Positions 54,234 through 62,091 of a DNA stretch of 64,000 bases are shown here, in pieces. Origin of the DNA: Alphaproteobacteria bacterium. Its GTDB lineage: Bacteria > Pseudomonadota > Alphaproteobacteria > Caulobacterales > Caulobacteraceae. Made by a program: the position numbers and the translations under genes. Below the pieces are notes generated by a model. It was not told the origin of the DNA, did no database searches, and was given only the letters and a program-made list of their open reading frames with translations. Each line of letters starts with the position of its first letter. Positions within the stretch are counted from its first letter, which is position 1. The stretch covers positions 1-64,000 of the forward strand of contig JAHJME010000031.1 in NCBI GenBank assembly GCA_018821435.1, read 5' to 3'.

Positions 54234-54398
54234 ATGACCACCGCCACCGCCCCCGACATCATCGACGCCACGTTCCGCGTGGTGGCCACCACCGCTCTGC
54301 CGCGTCCGTCGCCGAACCGGCAGCGGGCGGCCGTGCGGATCGTGCTGTGGAACGTCGCGTTCATGGCGGCGGCCGTGGCGCTGCCGATCCTGTTCTGA
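54234..54398 (+). CDS. small single-span membrane protein
   Basis: A 54-residue protein from the ATG at 54234, preceded by AGGAGACAGACCG, a good ribosome site. An N-terminal polar, Thr/Ala-rich part (TTATAPDIIDATFRVVATTA) leads to a basic segment (RQRAAVR) and a C-terminal helix (IVLWNVAFMAAAVALPILF). Positive charges before the helix predict a cytoplasmic N-terminus. No family is recognised. Confidence 0.65.
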   Translation: MTTATAPDIIDATFRVVATTALPRPSPNRQRAAVRIVLWNVAFMAAAVALPILF

Positions 54399-54517
54399 GG
54401 CGACGCGGTCCGGCCGTCCGTCGCGTCGCGGGGCCGGTCCGTGGAATCCCGGCGCCCTTCCGGGCCCGAAGCAGCTAAGCTTGGAACGAAGCTTAAGCCT
54501 GGACGCTCGTTCCCTAT

Positions 54518-55159
54518 ATGAAGTCCCTCCCGAACATCCTCACCGGATCGCGCCTCGTCATGGCGCTGTTCATGTTCGTGGCGTTCGCCGCGGCGGCCGG
54601 CGCGGTGCCGTACTTCTCCAACCGGCTCGAGCCCGACATCCAGTTCGCGCTGCAGCGGTGGGCGGTCTACGCCTTCGTCGTGGCGGCGCTGACCGACTTC
54701 GTCGACGGCTGGCTGGCGCGGAAGCTGAATGCCGAGACGGTCTGGGGCGCGATCCTGGACCCCATCGGCGACAAGGTGCTGGTCTGCGGCGCCATCCTGG
54801 GGCTGATGTCGCTGGGTCCCCAGCCGTGGGTCGTGCTGCCGGCCGGCCTGATCCTGTTCCGCGAGTTCACCGTCAGCGCGCTGCGCGAAGTGGGCGCCGG
54901 CAAGGGCGTGAAGCTGCCGGTCACCCTGCTGGCCAAGTGGAAGACGACGCTTCAGCTCACGGCGCTGGCCATGGAGCTGATCGTCGCCGCCTGGGGCGCG
55001 TTCCCGCTGCTGCCGCAGGACGGCACCGCCTTCCGCGCCGGCTTCGAAGTGGCGGCGCACAGCCTGTTCTGGATCGCCGCCCTGGTCACCCTGATCACTG
55101 GCGTCCAGTACTGGGAACAGACGCGCAAGGCGCTGGCGGCTCAACCCACCGCGCCGTAG
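54518..55159 (+). CDS. pgsA: CDP-diacylglycerol-glycerol-3-phosphate 3-phosphatidyltransferase
   Basis: A 213-residue inner-membrane enzyme of anionic phospholipid synthesis that makes phosphatidylglycerol phosphate. The CDP-alcohol phosphotransferase signature DG-x2-AR-x8-G-x3-D-x3-D is seen as DGWLARKLNAETVWGAILD followed by PIGD. Four to six membrane helices surround it. Length is usual. Its 3' end overlaps that of the convergent serine hydrolase by 19 bases. In most relatives it lies right after uvrC. Confidence 0.96.
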   Translation: MKSLPNILTGSRLVMALFMFVAFAAAAGAVPYFSNRLEPDIQFALQRWAVYAFVVAALTDFVDGWLARKLNAETVWGAILDPIGDKVLVCGAILGLMSLGPQPWVVLPAGLILFREFTVSALREVGAGKGVKLPVTLLAKWKTTLQLTALAMELIVAAWGAFPLLPQDGTAFRAGFEVAAHSLFWIAALVTLITGVQYWEQTRKALAAQPTAP

Positions 55160-56418
55160 GCGTCCCGCCAGAAGTCCTTGTGCGCCGACGGCGGATCGGG
55201 GCTGTCGAACACCCGCTGGGTCAGCATGATCGCCGTCAGGCCCTTGGCCGGGTCGTTGAACCAGCTGGTCCCGAAGCCGCCGTCCCAGCCGAACGCCCCC
55301 GGCTGCACGCCATAGGGGCTGGCCGCGACCTGGACGCCCAGGCCCAGGCCCCAGCCCCGGCCCGACCCCAGGATCATCTCGCCGTCCTTCATCTGGGCCG
55401 GCGTCAGGCAATTGGTGGTCATCGCCTTCAGCGAGGCCTCGGACAGCAGGCGCTTCCCGTCTGGCGCCAAGCCGCTGAACAGGAATTTGGCGAACCCGCC
55501 GAAGTCCTCCGCCGTGGAGACGAGGCCGGAGTCGCCCGCCGGGAACCTGGGCGCCTTCAGGAACATGTCGTTGTACGGCGCGAACGGGACCAGCTTGCCG
55601 TTGTCGTTCATGTAGCCGGTGATCAGCCGGCTGGCCTTCTCCGGGGGGCAGTAGAACGCGGTGTCCGTCATGCCCAGCGGTCCCAGGATCCGTTCCTGGA
55701 ACACCGTCTCCAGCGGCTTGCCCGCCGCGCGCGCCACCAGGACGCCCAGCACATTGGCGCCGGCGGTATAGAGCCAGCGTTCGCCCGGCTGCGCCTGCAG
55801 GGGCAGGGCGCCCATGGCCTTCATCCAGCTATCCGGCGTGTAGGGCGCCGAGGGGTTGGGCATGCCGAAGCCCGGCAGGTCGGCCGTCGCCTTCACGAAC
55901 GGGGCGTCGGGGTTGAAGTCGATGCCCCAGCCCAGGCGGAAGCTGAGCACGTCTTCCAGGGTGATCGGCCGGGCCGCGGGGACCGTGTCGTCCAGCGGGC
56001 CGTCCATGCGCTTCAGCACCCGGCGGTTGGCCAGCTCGGGCGCGAGCCGGTCGATCGGCTCGTCCAGCTTCAGCTTGCCCTCCTCGATCAGCATCCACGC
56101 CGCGACCGCCGTGATCGGCTTGGTCATCGAGGCGATGCGGAAGATGGTGTCGCGGGCGACCGGCGGTTGGCCGCTCAGGGTCATGCCGCCCACCGGCCAG
56201 ATGTGGGTCTGGTCGCCGCGCGCCACGAGGGCCACCAGGCCCGGAGGCTGGCCCTTGGCGACGTTGGCCTTCAGGTCGGCTTCGAGCCGGGCCAGTCCTG
56301 TTTCAGTGAATTGCATCGCGCGTTTCTCCGGCGGCTTGCGCCCACAGGCGGCGAGACCCGTCACGGCGGCCGTGCCGATCAGGGCGTGACGGCGGCTCAT
56401 CCAGGCGAACTCGGACAT
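55141..56418 (-). CDS. serine hydrolase / beta-lactamase class C family, exported lipoprotein
   Basis: A 425-residue exported esterase or peptidase of the penicillin-binding fold. The ATG at 56418, preceded by GGAG, starts MSEFAWMSRRHALIGTAAV, a Tat-like signal with the lipobox LAAC. The catalytic S-x-x-K is SMTK, followed by a Tyr motif near LYTAGANVLG, and a late region HxG-like GFGTSWF. Real class C lactamases have Y-A-N; this variant (Y-T-A) fits EstB-like esterases better. It is convergent with pgsA. Confidence 0.88.
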   Translation of the reverse strand: MSEFAWMSRRHALIGTAAVTGLAACGRKPPEKRAMQFTETGLARLEADLKANVAKGQPPGLVALVARGDQTHIWPVGGMTLSGQPPVARDTIFRIASMTKPITAVAAWMLIEEGKLKLDEPIDRLAPELANRRVLKRMDGPLDDTVPAARPITLEDVLSFRLGWGIDFNPDAPFVKATADLPGFGMPNPSAPYTPDSWMKAMGALPLQAQPGERWLYTAGANVLGVLVARAAGKPLETVFQERILGPLGMTDTAFYCPPEKASRLITGYMNDNGKLVPFAPYNDMFLKAPRFPAGDSGLVSTAEDFGGFAKFLFSGLAPDGKRLLSEASLKAMTTNCLTPAQMKDGEMILGSGRGWGLGLGVQVAASPYGVQPGAFGWDGGFGTSWFNDPAKGLTAIMLTQRVFDSPDPPSAHKDFWRDAYGAVG

Positions 56419-56481
56419 GTCGGGCTCCATTGCGTTTCCACGCGTAGGACGAACGGGCCGGGGCCGATCCGACAAAGTCTT

Positions 56482-57852
56482 TCAGCACTCCGCCAGATTG
56501 ACGGCCAGGCCGCCCAGGGACGTCTCCTTGTAGATGGCGCTCATGTCCTCGCCAGTGCGCTTCATGGTGGCGATCACCTTGTCCAGGCTGACCGTGTGCT
56601 GGCCGTCGCCCAGCATGGCCAGGCGCTGGGCGTCGATCGCCTTCACCGCGCCCATGGCGTTGCGCTCGATGCAGGGGATCTGCACCAGGCCGCCGATGGG
56701 ATCGCAGGTCAGGCCCAGATTGTGCTCCATGCCGATCTCGGCGGCGTTCTCGATCTGGGCGTTCGTCGCGCCCAAGGCCGCCGCCAGCCCCGCCGCCGCC
56801 ATCGAGCAGGCGACGCCGACCTCGCCCTGGCAGCCCACCTCGGCCCCCGAGATCGAGGCGTTGGTCTTGTACAGCGCCCCGATCGCCGCCGCCGTCAGCA
56901 GGAAGGTGCGCCGTCCCGCCGCCGTGCCCTGGTGGAAGCGATCATAGTAGCGCAGCACGGCCGGCAGCAGCCCGGCGGCGCCGTTGGTGGGGGCGGTGAC
57001 TACGCGCCCTCCAGCGGCATTTTCCTCATTTACGGCCAAGGCCCAGAGGTTGACCCAGTCCAGGGCGGCCAGCGGATCGGCGATACGCTTGTCGGCGTCC
57101 TCGACCAGGCTGCGCCAGATGGCATTGGCGCGACGCTGTACCTTCAGGGCGCCGGGGAGGATGCCCGGCGTGCGCATGCCGCGATCGATGCAGGCGTACA
57201 TGGCGTCGGTGATCTCATCGAGGCCGGCGGCGATCTCGGCCTCGGAGCGCAGCACCAGCTCGTTGGCGGTCATCAGGCCGGCGATGGTCAGGCCCGCCGC
57301 CTCGGCCTGGGCCAGCAGGTCGGCGCCGCTCTCGAACGGGAAGGGCGCGGGCAACGCGCGCTCGGGCGCGGTGTTCTGGCCGAACTCGTCCTCGTCGCGG
57401 ACGAAGCCGCCGCCGACGGAGAAATAGACCCGGCTGTCCAGCGGCTGGCCGCCTGCGTCGAACGCCGTGAACATCATGGCGTTGGGATGCTGGGGCAGGC
57501 GGGTGCGGCCTTCCCAGAGCAGGTCGCTGGCCTCGTCGAAGGCGATCTCGTGCGTGCCGCCCAGCGTCATGCGCCCGGTCTCGCGGACGGCGGCGATCAC
57601 CGCGTCGGCGGCGTCGGGGTCCAGGGTCCGGGGCTCGAAGCCCGCCAGCCCCAGGATCACCGCCCGGTCGGTGGCGTGGCCGCGCCCGGTCAGGGCCAGC
57701 GAGGCGTAGAGGGTCGTCTGCACCCGCGCCGTCCGCGCCAGGTCCGGCCCCAGCCGCGCCAGGAACCGGTGCGCGGCGGTCATCGGGCCCATGGTGTGGG
57801 AGCTGGACGGACCGACGCCCAGCTTGAAGAGGTCGAACACGCTGACGTTCAT
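56482..57852 (-). CDS. sdaA: L-serine ammonia-lyase (single-chain, iron-sulfur)
   Basis: A 456-residue enzyme that deaminates L-serine to pyruvate. The N-terminal [20 protein letters not shown] is diagnostic. Cluster-binding Cys occur in [29 protein letters not shown] and the final LAEC. The ATG at 57852 is chosen over 57879, because family members start at M-x-(V/I)-S-V-F-D-L-F. The gene ends 63 bases before the serine hydrolase start on the same strand. Confidence 0.95.
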   Translation of the reverse strand: MNVSVFDLFKLGVGPSSSHTMGPMTAAHRFLARLGPDLARTARVQTTLYASLALTGRGHATDRAVILGLAGFEPRTLDPDAADAVIAAVRETGRMTLGGTHEIAFDEASDLLWEGRTRLPQHPNAMMFTAFDAGGQPLDSRVYFSVGGGFVRDEDEFGQNTAPERALPAPFPFESGADLLAQAEAAGLTIAGLMTANELVLRSEAEIAAGLDEITDAMYACIDRGMRTPGILPGALKVQRRANAIWRSLVEDADKRIADPLAALDWVNLWALAVNEENAAGGRVVTAPTNGAAGLLPAVLRYYDRFHQGTAAGRRTFLLTAAAIGALYKTNASISGAEVGCQGEVGVACSMAAAGLAAALGATNAQIENAAEIGMEHNLGLTCDPIGGLVQIPCIERNAMGAVKAIDAQRLAMLGDGQHTVSLDKVIATMKRTGEDMSAIYKETSLGGLAVNLAEC

Positions 57853-58007
57853 GCGGTGAAAACTCGTCGTCCAAGCCAAGCGAAGCGCAAGGCGGGACCC
57901 GAAATCCCGTGCGCGTGGGTCGGATCGATCCTGCGGATCGTCCGAAATGACAACCTCTTATTGCGGGCGCCCCCCATGGCTCAGCCTATGGCGCGCCGTG
58001 CGGACCC

Positions 58008-58685
58008 TCAGCCGGAGTCCGCGCGGGGGGTATTGGCGGGATCATCGTCCTCGGCGGCTATATCCTCGGCGACAATGTCCGCGTGGGGCGGCCAGTTGAT
58101 GACGCGGTCCGGGTCCGGGCGGTCGACGCGCGGGGCGGGATCGGGGGACCAGTCGGGATCGGGCAGATCGCGCCACCGGGCGGCGACGTCCGCCGGCAGG
58201 TCCAGGACCCGGCAGGCGTGGCGCACGACCGCATCGACGTCGTAGTCGAGGAAGTCGGGCTCGTCCCACCAGTCGTCGAGCTCGCGGTCGAAGCGATGGA
58301 CCAGCGCGGTCTCGCGGTCGCGATCGCCGTCGGCGACCCGGGCGATGACGCGGACGACGCCGGTCTGGACGTCGTCGATGTGTTCGGCTTGGAAGAGGTC
58401 CGCCGGGTCGGGGTCCGGCTCGGCCCGGCTCTTCAGCCAGGTCTCATGTCGGGCGGCCTCGCGCGCGGCCTTGGCGCGGTCGGCCTGCAGCCGGGCCAGC
58501 AGGGCCAGGGTCTGGCGCATGGACCGGGAGAGCTGGGTCGCGGCGCGCGAAAGCTGGGCGAGCTGATCGGGCTGGGTCGTGTCCAGCAGGCAGGCGTGCA
58601 CGTGCTCGGCGGCCTGAAGATTCAGGCTGGCCACCCGCGCCAACATGGCGTCGGCCTGTTCGATCACGGGCGGGAGACTGCTCAT
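58008..58685 (-). CDS. acidic helical protein of unknown function
   Basis: A 225-residue soluble protein from the ATG at 58685 (MSSLPPVIEQADAMLAR). The first 100 residues are helical with Ala/Leu/Arg repeats (LSRSMRQTLALLARLQADRAK, split), likely a coiled coil. The rest is very acidic with Asp-Pro repeats (AEPDPDPADL, DLPDPDWSPDPAP, RVDRPDPDRV), probably disordered. No family is recognised. It is not part of an obvious operon. Confidence 0.72.
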   Translation of the reverse strand: MSSLPPVIEQADAMLARVASLNLQAAEHVHACLLDTTQPDQLAQLSRAATQLSRSMRQTLALLARLQADRAKAAREAARHETWLKSRAEPDPDPADLFQAEHIDDVQTGVVRVIARVADGDRDRETALVHRFDRELDDWWDEPDFLDYDVDAVVRHACRVLDLPADVAARWRDLPDPDWSPDPAPRVDRPDPDRVINWPPHADIVAEDIAAEDDDPANTPRADSG

Positions 58686-58849
58686 GTTGGGGAGTGAACC
58701 ACAGGGGTGCGTCAGAAGCGGTCGTAGCCGATGGGTTGGTCGACGGTGGGGCGCCGCGGGGCAACCGGCGCTCGCCAACCATGCCAGCGGGATCCACTCT
58801 ACAAGCCCCGCGCCCTTGGCCGCCTCGGTCACGGGCGCGGACCTGGCGT

Positions 58850-59554
58850 TCAGGCTGGGGCGCGTTGGCCCTCTAGCACAGCCTCCAGGCCGACGTGGCC
58901 CCGGAAGCCGCCCGCACTTTCCGCGGGTTCCTCATGCTCGATGGCGAGGGCGAAGCGGACGGCGGGGTCCTTTTCCATCCGCGCCCGCAGCGCCTGGACC
59001 GCGGGGAATTCCGCCGGGTCGATGGCCTGGTGGAAGTCGTTCCAGCGGGAGATTCCCATGAAATAGGCTTCGGCCAGGGTGGGGCCGTCGCCGACCATAC
59101 AGTCGCGGCCGGCCAGCAGGGCCTCCAGCTGCGCGTGCGCCTTGCGGACTTTCCGGCGGCCGTTGGGGATGAGCACGGCCTTGTCCGCCTCGCTGGCGCC
59201 TTCCACCGTCTGCCACAGCGGGCTGAAGCTGCTGAAGAAAGTGGTCGTGAGGAAGGCCAGCATCTCGTTCAGCCGGTCGAAGCCGGGTTGGCCCGGGCGG
59301 GCTCCCATGCGGGGGTCGCCGGACGTGGCGGCGATGTGCTGCAGGATGGCCTGGGTCTGGCTGAACGTCGCGCCGTCGGCGGTCATCAGGGTGGGTGTCT
59401 CGCCCAGCGGGTTCAGGCGCTTGTAGGCGGGGCTCGACACCTCGCCCGGCATCTGGATGCGGCACAGGCGATAGGGCCTGCCCGACCATTCCAGGGCCAC
59501 GATGGCGCCGAACGAACAGCCCTCGGGCACGCCGTAGAAGAGGATGGGGTCCAT
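58850..59554 (-). CDS. glutathione S-transferase family protein
   Basis: A 234-residue cytoplasmic GST-fold protein. Residues 1-75 form the thioredoxin-like domain (FYGVPEGCSFGAIVALEWSG, then GETPTLMTADG and FSQTQAILQHIA), where Gly-Glu-x-Pro-x-L carries the cis-Pro and the SQTQAI motif binds glutathione. The C-terminal helical domain completes it (VGDGPTLAEAYFMGI). It is divergent from the LysR gene, which very likely regulates it. Confidence 0.9.
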   Translation of the reverse strand: MDPILFYGVPEGCSFGAIVALEWSGRPYRLCRIQMPGEVSSPAYKRLNPLGETPTLMTADGATFSQTQAILQHIAATSGDPRMGARPGQPGFDRLNEMLAFLTTTFFSSFSPLWQTVEGASEADKAVLIPNGRRKVRKAHAQLEALLAGRDCMVGDGPTLAEAYFMGISRWNDFHQAIDPAEFPAVQALRARMEKDPAVRFALAIEHEEPAESAGGFRGHVGLEAVLEGQRAPA

Positions 59555-59643
59555 GGTCGTCTCCAGGTTCGCGTTAGGGCTGAAGCTGGCGACGTGGACG
59601 TTGCGGCGATAGAGGAAGAAATGTGGACCTATCGTCCACGTTC

Positions 59644-60534
59644 ATGGACGATGAGATGCTCAACGCCAACGACCTCTTCCTGTTCGCCCAGGCCGTGGAG
59701 AGCGGCGGCTTCGCCCCGGCGGCGCGCCGGCTGGGCCTTCCGAAGTCGACCATCAGCAAGCGCGTAGGAGAACTGGAGGCGCGGCTGGGGGCCCGGCTGG
59801 TGCATCGCACCTCGCGCAGCTTCGTCCTGACCGATGTTGGCCGCGATGTTTACGCCCATGCTCGCGCCGCCCTGATCGAGGTGGAGGGCGCCGAGGCCGC
59901 GGTGCAGCGACGCCAGGCCGAGCCGGCGGGGGTCGTGCGCCTTACCGCCTCGATCCCCACCGTCCAGTTCGAGCTGGCCGCGCGCCTGCCGCAACTGGCG
60001 GTGCGTCACCCGAAGCTGCATGTGGTGGTCCACGCCACGGACCGGTTCGTCGATATCGCCCAGGAGGGCTTCGACATCGCGATCCGCAGCCACTTCGCCC
60101 CGCTGCCGGATTCCGGCCTGGTCCAGCGGCGCCTGCGGGTGGAGCCGTTCGTGCTGGTGGCGTCGCCGGATTATCTGGCCGGGCGCGGGACACCGCGGAC
60201 GCCGGCGGACCTGGCCGCCCACGACGCGCTCCTGGCCGGCCCATCGTTCGCGGCCTGGAAGCTGCGCCACGCCGACGGCGGGGAGGCCGTGGTCACGCCC
60301 AAGGCGCGGATGACCGCCGACGAATCCATGCTGTTGCTGAGCGCCGCCGCCCAGGGCCTTGGCGTCGCCGTTCTGCCGGAGCCGTTCTGCCGGTCCGACA
60401 TCGCCGGCGGCCAGCTGGTCCGGATTCTGCCGGACTGGACTGCGGGCGAGGTGACAACCACCATCCTGACACCGCACCGCCGGGGCCAGCTTCCCAGCGT
60501 CCGTGCGGTGGTGGACTTCCTGGTTGCCGGCTAG
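59644..60534 (+). CDS. LysR family transcriptional regulator
   Basis: A 296-residue LysR regulator, start ATG 59644 (an ATG at 59656 is possible). The HTH region is LFLFAQAVESGGFAPAARRL, GLPKSTISKRVGELEARLG, then VHRTSRSFVLTDVG. It lies divergent from the GST gene across an 89-base gap and convergent with the pirin gene, sharing stop bases with it (CTAG). The classic LysR arrangement suggests it activates the GST gene and perhaps the pirin gene under electrophile or quinone stress. Confidence 0.92.
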   Translation: MDDEMLNANDLFLFAQAVESGGFAPAARRLGLPKSTISKRVGELEARLGARLVHRTSRSFVLTDVGRDVYAHARAALIEVEGAEAAVQRRQAEPAGVVRLTASIPTVQFELAARLPQLAVRHPKLHVVVHATDRFVDIAQEGFDIAIRSHFAPLPDSGLVQRRLRVEPFVLVASPDYLAGRGTPRTPADLAAHDALLAGPSFAAWKLRHADGGEAVVTPKARMTADESMLLLSAAAQGLGVAVLPEPFCRSDIAGGQLVRILPDWTAGEVTTTILTPHRRGQLPSVRAVVDFLVAG

Positions 60535-61427
60535 CTCATCGGGTTCGCCGGCGGGGCGGGTTCGGGGAGGGGGATGAACTCGGCGTGGTCGGCGTCGGGC
60601 AGTTTCATGCGGCCGGCGCGCCAGTCGGCCTTGGCCTGTTCCAGGCGCTCCTTGGACGAGGAGACGAAGTTCCATTCGATGAAGCGCGGGCCCACGGGCT
60701 CGCCGCCCAGCAGCATGACGATGGCGTCGCGCACGGCGGTGAACAGTACCGGCTCGCCGGGCTTGAAGACGATCATCTGGCCGGCGTGGAATTCGCGGCC
60801 GTCCACCTCGACCACGCCTTCGGCCACATAGGCCGCGCGCTCGGGGTATTCGGCGGGCAGCTCGGCGCGGCCGCCGGCCTTCAGGTTCCAGTGGCAGTAG
60901 AACATCGGCGAGAGAGTCTTCACCTTGGCCTCGGCGCCCCAGCCCTTGCCGGCCACCAGCCGGCTCCAGAGCTTGCCGTCCGGGCTCTCGTAGGTGGGCA
61001 GGTCCGCCGGGAGATGGTTGGCGAAGCTGGGGTCAGTCTCCTCGTGCTCGGTGGGCAGGGCGACCCAGGCCTGGATGCCGTGCATCTTGCCGCCGTTGGC
61101 GCGCAGGGTCTCGAACCGCTCGGAGTGGGTGATGCCCTTCCCGGCGGTCATCCAGTTGACCTCGCCCGGATTGATCTCCTGGATCGCGCCGACGCTGTCG
61201 CGGTGGGTGATGTGGCCGTCGAACAGATAGGTCACGGTCGACAGGCCGATGTGCGGGTGCGGCCGGACGTCGACGTTGCGGCCGAAGCCGGCCTGGAACT
61301 CGACCGGCCCCATGTGGTCGAAGAACACGAACGGCCCGACCATCCGGTGCGAATGGAAGGGCAGGACGCGCCCGACCTCGAAGCCGCCGAGATCCTTGCG
61401 GCGCTGGTCGATGACGAGTTCGATCAT
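60531..61427 (-). CDS. pirin family protein
   Basis: A 298-residue bicupin. The metal site of the N-terminal cupin is HPHIGLSTVTYLF together with GDGH-like FDGHITHRDS and GKGITHSER. Pirins bind Fe, and some oxidise quercetin or regulate partner proteins. The C-terminal cupin has EFHAGQMIVFKPGEP. No pathway partners besides the neighbouring GST/LysR genes are seen. Confidence 0.93.
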   Translation of the reverse strand: MIELVIDQRRKDLGGFEVGRVLPFHSHRMVGPFVFFDHMGPVEFQAGFGRNVDVRPHPHIGLSTVTYLFDGHITHRDSVGAIQEINPGEVNWMTAGKGITHSERFETLRANGGKMHGIQAWVALPTEHEETDPSFANHLPADLPTYESPDGKLWSRLVAGKGWGAEAKVKTLSPMFYCHWNLKAGGRAELPAEYPERAAYVAEGVVEVDGREFHAGQMIVFKPGEPVLFTAVRDAIVMLLGGEPVGPRFIEWNFVSSSKERLEQAKADWRAGRMKLPDADHAEFIPLPEPAPPANPMS

Positions 61428-61451
61428 GGGGAAGGCTCCTGCGGCGGAGGC

Positions 61452-61949
61452 CTAGCTTTGCGCACTCACGTACGGGCTGACCAGCCCCAGCGGCGCGGCG
61501 GTGGTGTTCTTGACCGAGCGGATCACGATCCGGCTCTCGATGTTGGAGACCAGGCCCAGGCTCAGGATCTTCTCGCGCAGGAAGTCGTCGAAGGCGTGCA
61601 TGTCGCGGGTGACGATCCGCAGCTCATAGTCGGCCGAGCCGGTGACCGTGGCGCACTGCACCACCTCGGCCAGCTTGGTGATGGCGGTCTCGAAGGCGTC
61701 GAGGTTGTCCTTGGTCGGCAGCGACAGCTTGACGGTGCAATAGACCTCGAACCCAAGGCCCAGCTTGTCGCGGTCCAGGATGGTCACGCGGCGCTGGATC
61801 ACGCCCGCGTCTTCCAGTCGTTTGATGCGCCGCCAGCAGGGGCTGGAGGACAATCCCACACGGTCGGCGATCTCGGCGACGGACAGGCCGGCGTCGTGCT
61901 GGATCAAATCCAGAATCTTGGCATCGACCGCGTCGAGGGTCTCGGACAA
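61452..61949 (-). CDS. Lrp/AsnC family transcriptional regulator
   Basis: A 165-residue feast/famine regulator. The start is read as TTG at 61949 because AGGAGG lies 5 bases before it; an ATG at 61979 would put that site inside the coding region. The HTH covers DAKILDLIQHDAGLSVAEIA and GLSSSPCWRRIKRLEDAG. The RAM effector domain follows (SADYELRIVTRDMHAFDDF). It is divergent from the indolepyruvate oxidoreductase gene and probably controls it in response to an aromatic amino acid. Confidence 0.93.
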   Translation of the reverse strand: MSETLDAVDAKILDLIQHDAGLSVAEIADRVGLSSSPCWRRIKRLEDAGVIQRRVTILDRDKLGLGFEVYCTVKLSLPTKDNLDAFETAITKLAEVVQCATVTGSADYELRIVTRDMHAFDDFLREKILSLGLVSNIESRIVIRSVKNTTAAPLGLVSPYVSAQS

Positions 61950-61987
61950 CAATTCCTCCTGTAATTGGCATGAGAGCATATTGTTCT

Positions 61988-62047
61988 TGCCCCGGAACCA
62001 CCGTGCCGGGGCATGCTTTTGGCAAGCAATTGCGGCGCACTTATATG
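61988..62047 (+). promoter_or_regulatory. promoter of indolepyruvate oxidoreductase gene with dyads
   Basis: TTGGCA (62019-62024), 17 bases, then TATATG (62042-62047) form a good sigma-70-like promoter reading toward the oxidoreductase gene. Just upstream are a perfect 8-bp inverted repeat (TGCCCCGG at 61988-61995 with CCGGGGCA at 62006-62013) and TGCTT/AAGCA (62014-62018, 62024-62028), which overlaps the -35 element. These are candidate sites for the divergent Lrp-type regulator. Confidence 0.55.
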
Positions 62048-62091
62048 ATCGTGCAATCCGTTAGGGGAGGCCCGAAAGGAAAAAAATTGCG

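Noticed and set aside
54481..58245. A 1254-codon plus-strand frame covering pgsA, the serine hydrolase and sdaA
   Set aside because: It conflicts with three unmistakable enzymes and has no recognisable motif; it is a GC-bias shadow.
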